NCBI RefSeq assembly: GCF_020783655.1
Contig: NZ_JAJGQH010000003.1
Coordinates: 186,001 to 250,000, forward strand
Length of the DNA: 64,000 bases
Direction: 5' to 3'
Source of the DNA: Xanthomonas melonis
GTDB lineage: Bacteria > Pseudomonadota > Gammaproteobacteria > Xanthomonadales > Xanthomonadaceae
This document shows positions 56,705-64,000 of this stretch, one piece after another; position 1 is the stretch's first letter, and every line of letters starts with the position of its first letter. The notes beneath the pieces are model-generated. The model was not told the origin of the DNA. It saw nothing but the letters and a program-made list of their open reading frames with translations, and made no database searches. The translations under genes and the position numbers were made by a program.

Positions 56705-59596
56705 ATGAACTGCCGCAGTCATCGCCTTGCCTTGTCCATTTCCTTGTCCCTTGCACTGACGGCCGCCGCTGCGCCGCCGCTCATGGCCCAGCAAGCCGAG
56801 CCGGATTCGCCACGCGCCACGTCCACCCTGGATGCGGTCAGCGTCACCGGCTCGCGCATCAAGCGCGCGCAGGTCGAAGGCGCGCAGCCGGTGGTCACCA
56901 TCACCGCGCAGCAGATCCAGCAGGAAGGCTTCGCCACCGTCTACGACGTGCTCAACAGCATGAACCAGCAGGGCTCGGTGGAAGCCGACACGCAGTGGGG
57001 CTCGCACACGCCCAACGCCTCGCCGATCAACCTGCGCGACCTGGGGCCGGGCCGCACGCTGCTGCTGGTCAACAGCCGCCGGGTGGCCGATTACCCGCTG
57101 CCCTACGGCGGCGAAAGCAACTTCTCCAACTACAGCAACATCCCCGCCGCCGCAGTGGAGCGCATCGACATCCTCACCGGCGGCGCTTCGGCGATCTACG
57201 GTTCGGACGCGGTGGCCGGCGTGATCAACGTGATCCTCAAGCGCGACTACCAGGGCGACCAGTTCCGCCTGCGCGGCGGTACCGCCACCGAGGGCGGGCG
57301 CGACAGTTTCGACGCCTCCTGGGCCGGAGGGCGCACCGGCGACAACTGGAGCGTGACCTACGCCGTGCAGGCCACCCGGCGCGACCCGCTGAGCGGGCGC
57401 GATCGCCCGAAGATGGATGATTCGGACGATATGTCCTACTCCAACTGGACCGGCCAGAACCGCCGTTATGGCTTCAATCCGTTCACCGGTCTGAGCCTGG
57501 TCGACGCCACGACCAACGAACGCCTGGCGCCGCCGGCCGGCACCTGCGCGCGCTTCGGCGGCGAGTTCATCGACGGCCAACGGCTGAGCTACAACCAGAA
57601 CACCGGCGTACTCACCGATGCGGGCAGCTACTGCGGGATGGCACGCGATTACGGCGATTGGGGGCTGGTCACCGGCAGTGAGGACTATTCGGCCTATCTG
57701 TACGGCACCTGGAAGTTCGGCGAGGCGACCGAGGCCTGGGCCACGCTGTCGGCCAACCGCAGCATCGGGCGCTGGACCTACGACCCACCGTATGTATTGC
57801 TGGGGCCGTTCCAGGATGCGCGCACCGGCCGGCAGTTGAATGCCATCCGCCAGCTCACCCGCCGCGAGGCCGGTGGCTGGGACCGGCTGGCCAACTACAA
57901 CAAGGAACAGTCCTGGGATCTGGGCGCGGGCCTGCGCGGGGTCTGGGCCGACCGCTTCGATTGGGAGTTCAACGTCGGGCGCTCGCGCTACACCGTGGAC
58001 GAATACATCCGCACCGTGGATACCGCACGCGCCACCGATTACTTTCTCGGCAGCGCGCTCGGCACCGGCGCCGCCGGTAATCCGATCCGCGCGGTGAACG
58101 AGGCGCGTTGGTACACGCCGTTGTCCGGTAGCGAGTACGACGAGCTGGTCGCCAAGTCGCACAACTCGGCGTATTCGTGGGTGAATCAGGCCATTTTCAG
58201 CCTCAGTGGCGACGTGGTGCAGGGCTGGGCCGGGCCGATCCGCTTCGCCACCGTGGCCGAAGTCGCCAAGCAGGGTTATCAACTTTCCCCCGATCCCTGC
58301 GCCAATACCTGCTATCCGGTGGATGTGGTCGACAGCGGTGGTGGCGAGCGCCTGCGCAGTTCGGCCGGGCTGGAATTCCAGATCCCGCTGCTGTCCACGC
58401 TCAGCGCCAACATCGCCGGCCGTTACGACCGCTACAGCAACTATCGCTCGTCTGCAGCGATCCAGACCGAAGTGGGCGAGCAGAGCGATACCACCTGGAG
58501 CGCAGGGCTGGAATGGCGGCCGGTGGAGAGCCTGCTGGTGCGCAGCACCCTGGCCACCAGCTTCCGCGCGCCGGACATGCACTACGTGCTGGGCGAGCCC
58601 AGTTCCACCAATCAGACGGTGATCGATCAGTACCGTTGCATCACCTCCGGTGCGTATCAGACCGGCGGCTGCAACGACGAGAACAGCAACATCTTCTACA
58701 CCGTGGACGTGAACCGGCGCGGCACTCCGGATCTGCGCTCGGAAACCGGCCGCTCGTTCACCGGCGGCGTGGTGTGGGACATCGTGCAAGGCCTGTCGCT
58801 GAGCGTGGACTATTACCGCATCCAGCTGGAGGACATGATCAAGGATCTGGATCGCGACGAGATCCTGTCGGCCGAAGCCGGTTGCCGTACCGGCACCACC
58901 ATCAGCGGCGGCGCCTGGAACAATCCCGGCGGCGCCGGCTACTGCGACACCATCACCTCGCGCGTGACGCGCAATGCCGACGGCACCATCGCCGCCATCG
59001 AGCGCGGCCCGATCAATCTGGCGCAGATGGAAACCTCCGGCATCGATGCGTCGTTGAAGTATCGGCTTGCCACCGCCGATTGGGGCAACTTCCAGCTGTC
59101 GCTGGACTACAACACCCTGATCGCCTACCGCGAACAGATCTACCGCACCGACAGCGACGAAAACCGCCGCGACGAGCGCGTGCGCAGCCGGGTGCGCGGC
59201 AGCGTGCACTGGGACAACGGCGGCGCCTGGGACTGGACCGTGTTCTTCCGCCGCCTCGGCTCGATGCGTGCGGTCAACTGGGGCACCTGCGCACGCTTCG
59301 ACGATGGCTACCAGCCCAGCGCTTCGGACCAGTGTCTGGTCACCGATACCGGCAACGTGAATCTGGGCCAGACCAGCAAGCGTTACTTCGGCCGCGTGGG
59401 CCCGGCGATCTACTGGAACCTCAGCACCGGCTATCGGATCACCGATCACGCCAAGCTCAATTTCTACATCAACAACGTGTTCAATGAAGTGGGCTACGAG
59501 AACAAGGAGCGCTTCTACGGCTACGGCTTCTACAACACCACCTTGTTCAACCCGATCGGCCGCGAAGTGGCGGCGGAGTATGTGTTCACGTTCTGA
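56705..59596 (+). CDS. TonB-dependent outer-membrane receptor
   Basis: 963-residue receptor that imports a ligand across the outer membrane using TonB energy. Signal peptide (LALSISLSLALTAAAA, then MAQQ), a TonB-box-like LDAVSVTGSRI near 40, and a plug domain with TLLLVNSRRVADYP and IYGSDAVAGVINVILKRDY. A 22-strand barrel ends in EVAAEYVFTF with the terminal Phe needed for Bam insertion. ATG 56705 places the signal peptide first. The LacI-type operator in its promoter and Xanthomonas biology (many carbohydrate receptors) suggest a plant-derived sugar ligand, but no adjacent sugar enzyme supports a specific one. Not part of the preceding island. Confidence 0.92.
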   Translation: MNCRSHRLALSISLSLALTAAAAPPLMAQQAEPDSPRATSTLDAVSVTGSRIKRAQVEGAQPVVTITAQQIQQEGFATVYDVLNSMNQQGSVEADTQWGSHTPNASPINLRDLGPGRTLLLVNSRRVADYPLPYGGESNFSNYSNIPAAAVERIDILTGGASAIYGSDAVAGVINVILKRDYQGDQFRLRGGTATEGGRDSFDASWAGGRTGDNWSVTYAVQATRRDPLSGRDRPKMDDSDDMSYSNWTGQNRRYGFNPFTGLSLVDATTNERLAPPAGTCARFGGEFIDGQRLSYNQNTGVLTDAGSYCGMARDYGDWGLVTGSEDYSAYLYGTWKFGEATEAWATLSANRSIGRWTYDPPYVLLGPFQDARTGRQLNAIRQLTRREAGGWDRLANYNKEQSWDLGAGLRGVWADRFDWEFNVGRSRYTVDEYIRTVDTARATDYFLGSALGTGAAGNPIRAVNEARWYTPLSGSEYDELVAKSHNSAYSWVNQAIFSLSGDVVQGWAGPIRFATVAEVAKQGYQLSPDPCANTCYPVDVVDSGGGERLRSSAGLEFQIPLLSTLSANIAGRYDRYSNYRSSAAIQTEVGEQSDTTWSAGLEWRPVESLLVRSTLATSFRAPDMHYVLGEPSSTNQTVIDQYRCITSGAYQTGGCNDENSNIFYTVDVNRRGTPDLRSETGRSFTGGVVWDIVQGLSLSVDYYRIQLEDMIKDLDRDEILSAEAGCRTGTTISGGAWNNPGGAGYCDTITSRVTRNADGTIAAIERGPINLAQMETSGIDASLKYRLATADWGNFQLSLDYNTLIAYREQIYRTDSDENRRDERVRSRVRGSVHWDNGGAWDWTVFFRRLGSMRAVNWGTCARFDDGYQPSASDQCLVTDTGNVNLGQTSKRYFGRVGPAIYWNLSTGYRITDHAKLNFYINNVFNEVGYENKERFYGYGFYNTTLFNPIGREVAAEYVFTF

Positions 59597-59655
59597 GTGA
59601 GGGTCATTGCTGCGGACACGCCACGGCACCGTTGCCGTGGCGTGCGGCAATGCGA

Positions 59656-61032
59656 TCAGGCAAGACGCGATGCGGTTCGGCGCAAGCTTGCCAACGCGCG
59701 GGTGGCGATGCCGCGCATCTGATCGCTCAAGGCCGCGTCGTCGATGGAGCGCTGCCAGAACTGTTCGGCCATCGCTGCGGCGCGTCGCCATTGTGCAAAT
59801 TGACCGACCGTGGGTGGTGGACTCTCGATGTCCCTTGGCACGATTTCGCCACTGGATGCCGGCCGCAGCGCCATCGGCAACATGTCGTACACCGGCGCGA
59901 GCCGCAGCGGCAACGTGTCGGCAAGAATCAGCGCTGCGTTGCCCAGATGCATGTCGGTGTTGCCGATGAGCACGCCGAACCAGCTGATCACCTCAAGACG
60001 CTCGGCATCTTCCGCACTCAGCCAACCATCGCGTTTGAGCAGCGGCGCAAGCGCGCGCCATGTGCCGACCTCCGACTGCCCATAGAACGCGGTAAAGATC
60101 GCCATCAACGAGACAAAGCCGTGGCGGCCCAGCGTCGGGGTGCGATCGAAGCGCGTGGATTCGAGAAAGACGCGCTCGCCGGCCTCCAGCCTCTGCGTCG
60201 TTGCGGCTGCGATGCCACCGGCAAGTAGCACTTGGTTGGCCAGGTACTCCATCTGCAGCAGGTCCGCCCAGCGCCGCCCGGCCGGCTGATCGATCCGGTC
60301 GGAGAACTTCACAATGACCGGACGATACCCGCCGTGTTCGCGCAGCACGGCAGTGAACTTCGGCTGTTCCCCTGCAGCGGACGAGCCGACGTCCTCGCCG
60401 CGCAGGGCGGCATCGGCGTGCTTGAGATATGCCTGCGGGCGCGCTTGGATGTCGATGCACTCGGGCTGGTCGATCGACGACAGTGCGCGCGCCAGCGCAT
60501 GCTCGCCAACAAGCAGGTCGCCGAGCTGGTCGTGACCATCGGACAGCAGCGCGACGAGTGTGTCACCGGGCGACCACAGCGTGAGATTTTCAGGGAGCCG
60601 CAACGGCCCGGAGACGCGACGTGCCAGATTGTGCCCGAGAAATCCCTGCGGGCGTTGGTCATCCAGAAACCAGGGCAGCGACTCGAACACGCCCAGCTGC
60701 ATCGGCGGATGCAGGAGCACCGGGTTTTCCTGCAGCAGCTCTACGAAGAAGTGGTCGTGATGGAGTGCATGCAGCTGGCCCAACGCCACAACGCGGGCAT
60801 GGCTGTCGATGCGGTAGAGCGGCCAGACGCGCGCGCCCCGCACCTCGCCTGCGGCGGCATAGCTGGTGGCGCGCGCGCTGCCGTAGCGCCGCACCGCAGT
60901 TCCTGCGGCGGCAACCAGACGAGAAAGCGTTGCCTTGCTCACGCCCAATCGCCCGGCAAGATCGGCGCCGCGCAACGGGCCGTTGACGCGCAGCGTGGTG
61001 ACCAGGTGCTCCACTGCTTCGGGCTGAGGCAT
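59656..61032 (-). CDS. HipA-family Ser/Thr kinase with N-terminal HTH (YjjJ/HipH-like)
   Basis: 458 residues. An N-terminal helix-turn-helix (about 18-45, GADLAGRLGVSKATLSRLVA) is fused to a HipA kinase. The kinase has GEQPKFTAVL (nucleotide-binding loop, about 214), VIVKFSD with the conserved Lys, the catalytic IGNTDMHLGNAAL (about 357) and the metal-binding APVYDMLPM. HipA kinases phosphorylate translation proteins (GltX in E. coli) and cause growth arrest. YjjJ-type proteins carry their own DNA-binding domain instead of a separate HipB antitoxin; none is adjacent here. ATG 61032 was preferred over TTG 61044. Repeated TGAAACGAT boxes upstream are probable autoregulation sites. Its stop is 59 bases from the receptor stop (convergent). 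Confidence 0.88.
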   Translation of the reverse strand: MPQPEAVEHLVTTLRVNGPLRGADLAGRLGVSKATLSRLVAAAGTAVRRYGSARATSYAAAGEVRGARVWPLYRIDSHARVVALGQLHALHHDHFFVELLQENPVLLHPPMQLGVFESLPWFLDDQRPQGFLGHNLARRVSGPLRLPENLTLWSPGDTLVALLSDGHDQLGDLLVGEHALARALSSIDQPECIDIQARPQAYLKHADAALRGEDVGSSAAGEQPKFTAVLREHGGYRPVIVKFSDRIDQPAGRRWADLLQMEYLANQVLLAGGIAAATTQRLEAGERVFLESTRFDRTPTLGRHGFVSLMAIFTAFYGQSEVGTWRALAPLLKRDGWLSAEDAERLEVISWFGVLIGNTDMHLGNAALILADTLPLRLAPVYDMLPMALRPASSGEIVPRDIESPPPTVGQFAQWRRAAAMAEQFWQRSIDDAALSDQMRGIATRALASLRRTASRLA

Positions 61033-61044
61033 GTAAACCACCAA

Positions 61045-61158
61045 TGAAACGATTTGTGAAACGATATATCAGGCTTGTCTGTTGTAACAAGTGCTTGATT
61101 TTTAGGTTAAATTACAGGGCATAGGGATGCGTCAAACGTTGGGGTGAAACGATATTTC
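61045..61158. promoter_or_regulatory. Repeated TGAAACGAT boxes upstream of the HipA-like gene
   Basis: TGAAACGATTT (61045-61055), TGAAACGATAT (61057-61067) and TGAAACGATATTT (61145-61157). The first two are in tandem 12 bases apart (about one helical turn); the third, GAAACGATATTTC, is an imperfect palindrome. The stretch between is AT-rich. They fit operators for the kinase's own HTH. Confidence 0.6.
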
Positions 61159-61573
61159 GGCGTTCCTGGGCTGGAAGTGCCCGGAGCGCACCTTGCACAG
61201 AGCTGGAGCGCCCCAGCCACGGCTGAGGTCTGACAAGACGGCGGTGCGGCACCGTTCATATCACAGCTGCTGGACACTGTATCCGCATCCGCTTGCCACG
61301 AAGAGCGGGCCTAAACGCCCATTTGTGTGCCGGGATAAAGGCGCACTCTGCACCTGGTGTGCGCGCTGTCAGGCGGGTGAACCCCCACGCCAGCGCCTTG
61401 ATCGCACCGCTCCAGTGACGCGCAGCACTATCCCGCGGCAGTGCCGCTGCACGTAAGGCAATCGGCAGCTCGCTAGCGATCGGATTGCATTCCGTTGCCC
61501 TGATCAACCGTTGCTGGCACGCCTCTGGCTTCCTGCCGCGCCACGCAATCATTGCTTCGATGCACATGGTCTG

Positions 61574-61602
61574 TTGCCGATGAAACAGTGGCACCGCATA
61601 AA
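61574..61602 (+). promoter_or_regulatory. Promoter candidate for the aro attenuator leader
   Basis: TTGCCG (61574-61579), 17-base spacer, CATAAA (61597-61602). Transcription would begin near 61609, just before the leader-peptide ATG (61617 or 61626), the distance usual for attenuator leaders. Confidence 0.5.
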
Positions 61603-61625
61603 AACGCGTGTTATCAATGCATCCC

Positions 61626-61709
61626 ATGAACGCACCCCGCAGCCAGTTTTATTTTTGGTACTACGGCTTTCCGATGCCGCTGGCGGAGGAAGGAGTGCGC
61701 TCACCCTGA
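61626..61709 (+). CDS. Aromatic-rich leader peptide of the DAHP synthase attenuator
   Basis: 27-codon frame encoding MNAPRSQFYFWYYGFPMPLA and seven more residues. Codons 8-15 (61647-61670) are Phe-Tyr-Phe-Trp-Tyr-Tyr-Gly-Phe, an extreme clustering of all three aromatic amino acids. It ends 26 bases before a perfect terminator and 108 bases before the DAHP synthase start. An in-frame ATG at 61617 would give 30 residues. The layout is that of his/phe/trp-type attenuation, in which ribosome stalling on scarce aminoacyl-tRNA prevents termination. It is too short for automatic gene callers. Confidence 0.88.
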   Translation: MNAPRSQFYFWYYGFPMPLAEEGVRSP

Positions 61710-61764
61710 AGGACACTTCAGCAGCATTCCCGAAAAGCCGCCAGCGCACACTGGCGGCTTTTTT
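61680..61764 (+). terminator. Attenuator: antiterminator segment plus rho-independent terminator
   Basis: AAGCCGCCAG (61735-61744) pairs perfectly with CTGGCGGCTT (61751-61760) around CGCACA and is followed by a T run to 61764. CTGGCGG at 61680-61686 repeats part of the 3' arm and can pair instead with CCGCCAG (61738-61744), an antiterminator. GCAGCCAG at 61638-61645 can in turn pair with CTGGC of the antiterminator. Segments 1-4 of a classical attenuator are thus all visible. Confidence 0.85.
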
Positions 61765-61816
61765 GTTGCCGCCTCGCCTGGCTCCCCGATGCAACACCGC
61801 TCACCGAGACACTGTC

Positions 61817-62890
<1,074 letters not shown>

Positions 62891-63303
62891 GCGCGTAGCC
62901 AGGGTGCGCAAGGCGCCAGCGACGCCACCGGCTGCGGGCCAAGCCGCATGGCGCGCGCTGCCGGGACATCGCGCGCGGGCGCCTGGCCATCCTGCGTCGA
63001 TGGGGTGAGATGCCTGGCCGTCGTGTGACTGCGGGCCGACCAGGGCCGTGGCCAGCGCACCACGTAGCGGGCGACCGCTGCGGACGGCGCCGTGATGCGG
63101 CATTCGCGCGCGGGGGAATCGGCCCTGTTCTGCCGCACTCCGGTCCGGGGAGCGGTGCGATCGGGCGCAGCCACGGCAATGCCACGATGGCGTGCGCGCT
63201 GGCTCGCGCAATGGGCAGGCCAGGGCGATGACCCGCGCGCATTCACGCGCCTGCGTCGGCGCACCCGCGATAGTGGCGCCAGACTCGTCTCCTGCCTACA
63301 CCC
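62891..63303. other. Intergenic region, no gene seen
   Basis: 413 GC-rich bases between the DAHP synthase and the last partial gene. Only short overlapping frames; no terminator or repeat could be defended. Confidence 0.4.
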
Positions 63304-64000
63304 ATGCCCTCTGTTCGCGATCGCTTCCAGCGCTGGCCCCGGCCGTGGCGCATCGCAGTGATCGTGCTGCTGGCGCTGTACGCGCTGTATCTGCTGGCCG
63401 GCAACGTCTTTCTCAACACGCCGTTGTTCGACGCCACCACCAACCGACAGCCGCACAAGTTCAGCATGCAGACCGGTCCGGCACTGACGCTGGTTCCGGG
63501 CCAGGTGATGGCCTGGAACGTGCGCATGCGTGGCCAGGCCAACCGTACGGTGTACGTCTTCCATGCCGATCGGGCGCATGCGCGGATCGCACTGCTGGCC
63601 TTGTTCCGGCGCGAGGTGCGCCTGCCGTGGCTGCACGCGGTCAATGTGAGCGCAGAGGTCGACACTTCCGAGACGCCCATTCCGCCGCCGCCACGTGGCA
63701 ACCGGGGCTGGACGCTGCGCTTCGATGCGATCAGCAGCAACAGCATCCGTAGCGCGCGCCTGGGCAAGCTGCTGATCGCCGGCCACGGCCACGGCACGGT
63801 CGGTTTCCTCAAGCAGCTCAAGGGTGGGCCGTCGGAGCTGTTCCCGTCCGAGGCGGGCTTCAGCGATGCGGTGGTCAGCTACGACGGGGTGCAGGTCTTC
63901 AACGGCGCCCAGGTGGATGCGCAGTTCCAGTTCCCGCGCCACTTTCGCGATCGGGCGCCGGGCCTGCGTAAATTCGAGATCACCCGCGCGCGCCTGCAAA
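63304..64000 (+). CDS. Membrane-anchored hypothetical protein, 3'-truncated by the window
   Basis: The frame is open from ATG 63304 to the window end (232 codons). A basic N terminus (MPSVRDRFQRWPRPWR) is followed by one membrane segment (IAVIVLLALYALYLLAGNVF), then an exported part with MQTGPALTLVPGQVMAWNVR and HADRAHARIALLALFRREV. The pattern of one anchor plus beta-rich repeats recalls AsmA-like proteins involved in outer-membrane lipid transport, but this is weak without the rest of the protein. Confidence 0.7.
   Translation, partial: MPSVRDRFQRWPRPWRIAVIVLLALYALYLLAGNVFLNTPLFDATTNRQPHKFSMQTGPALTLVPGQVMAWNVRMRGQANRTVYVFHADRAHARIALLALFRREVRLPWLHAVNVSAEVDTSETPIPPPPRGNRGWTLRFDAISSNSIRSARLGKLLIAGHGHGTVGFLKQLKGGPSELFPSEAGFSDAVVSYDGVQVFNGAQVDAQFQFPRHFRDRAPGLRKFEITRARLQ

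Larger units (their letters stand above)
61033..61625. other. Divergent region between the HipA-like gene and the aro leader
   Basis: 593 bases. The left 125 hold the TGAAACGAT boxes; the right 60 hold the probable aro promoter. In between (61160-61570) no recognisable gene was found; a 123-codon minus-strand frame at 61256-61627 has no family features and crosses the leader peptide. Confidence 0.45.

Noticed and set aside
56498..59791. 1097-codon minus-strand frame opposite the TonB receptor
   Set aside because: Shadow of the receptor gene, which has signal peptide, plug motifs and a terminal Phe on the plus strand.
61256..61627. 123-codon minus-strand frame before the DAHP synthase
   Set aside because: No family features, and it runs antisense through the aro promoter and into the start of the leader peptide.

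Overview
The window is a high-GC chromosomal segment from a gammaproteobacterium, almost certainly a Xanthomonas or close Xanthomonadaceae relative. The case rests on gene content and order: rppH/bfd/bfr, bactofilin-erpA, purD-purH, aroQ-accB-accC ... prmA ... fis, cutA-dsbD, groES-groEL, a large TonB-dependent receptor and a class I DAHP synthase. Short GGGACCC-type repeats in intergenic spacers and a roughly 137-bp palindromic repeat add to the picture. No tRNA, rRNA, CRISPR array, transposase or prophage gene was recognised.

Layout. 1-1620: the end of rppH, then iron storage (bfd, bfr). 1802-6723 (minus): a hybrid histidine kinase coupled to a receiver protein with degenerate GGDEF and EAL domains, then a DUF4126 membrane protein. 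6846-10804 (plus): coiled-coil membrane protein, bactofilin, erpA, nudC, ampE. 10938-16437: a CD225/DUF2752 pair, an MFS-PlsC fusion, and a divergent LysR/MFS pair. 16559-22083 (minus): YccS-like protein, purD, purH. 22158-30116 (plus): eight tightly packed genes forming a lipid-headgroup and phospholipid module (two CDP-alcohol phosphotransferases, hydrolase-methyltransferase fusion, PAP2-phosphatase fusion, two poorly known membrane proteins, acyltransferase, CdsA-like). 30365-38561: the ancestral aroQ-accBC-prmA-DUF3426-fis block with several unrelated small genes inserted. 39066-46421 (minus): S9 peptidase, dsbD with a duplicated periplasmic domain, cutA, secreted nuclease. 46841-48904: groESL with sigma-32-like and CIRCE signals.

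49061-56233 is the most accessory-looking part: three plus-strand genes (SNF2/RapA-type helicase, Schlafen/AlbA_2 protein, PHP-SMC-like ATPase) between the groEL terminator and a TonB receptor. Their codon use is visibly less GC-biased than the neighbours'. The domain set resembles anti-phage defence modules and is my best candidate for an undescribed system. After it come the TonB receptor, with a LacI-type operator in its promoter region, and an orphan HipA/YjjJ-type kinase with repeated operator-like boxes. The DAHP synthase gene follows, preceded by an aromatic-rich leader peptide, a perfect terminator and a matching antiterminator segment. The window ends inside a membrane-anchored protein.

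Functional themes: envelope and lipid homeostasis (lipid module, MFS-PlsC, AccBC, bactofilin, YccS, DsbD), redox and iron metabolism (Bfr/Bfd, ErpA, DsbD, CutA), purine and aromatic biosynthesis, proteostasis (GroESL) and probable phage defence. All functions are inferred from sequence motifs read by eye; no database search was possible.
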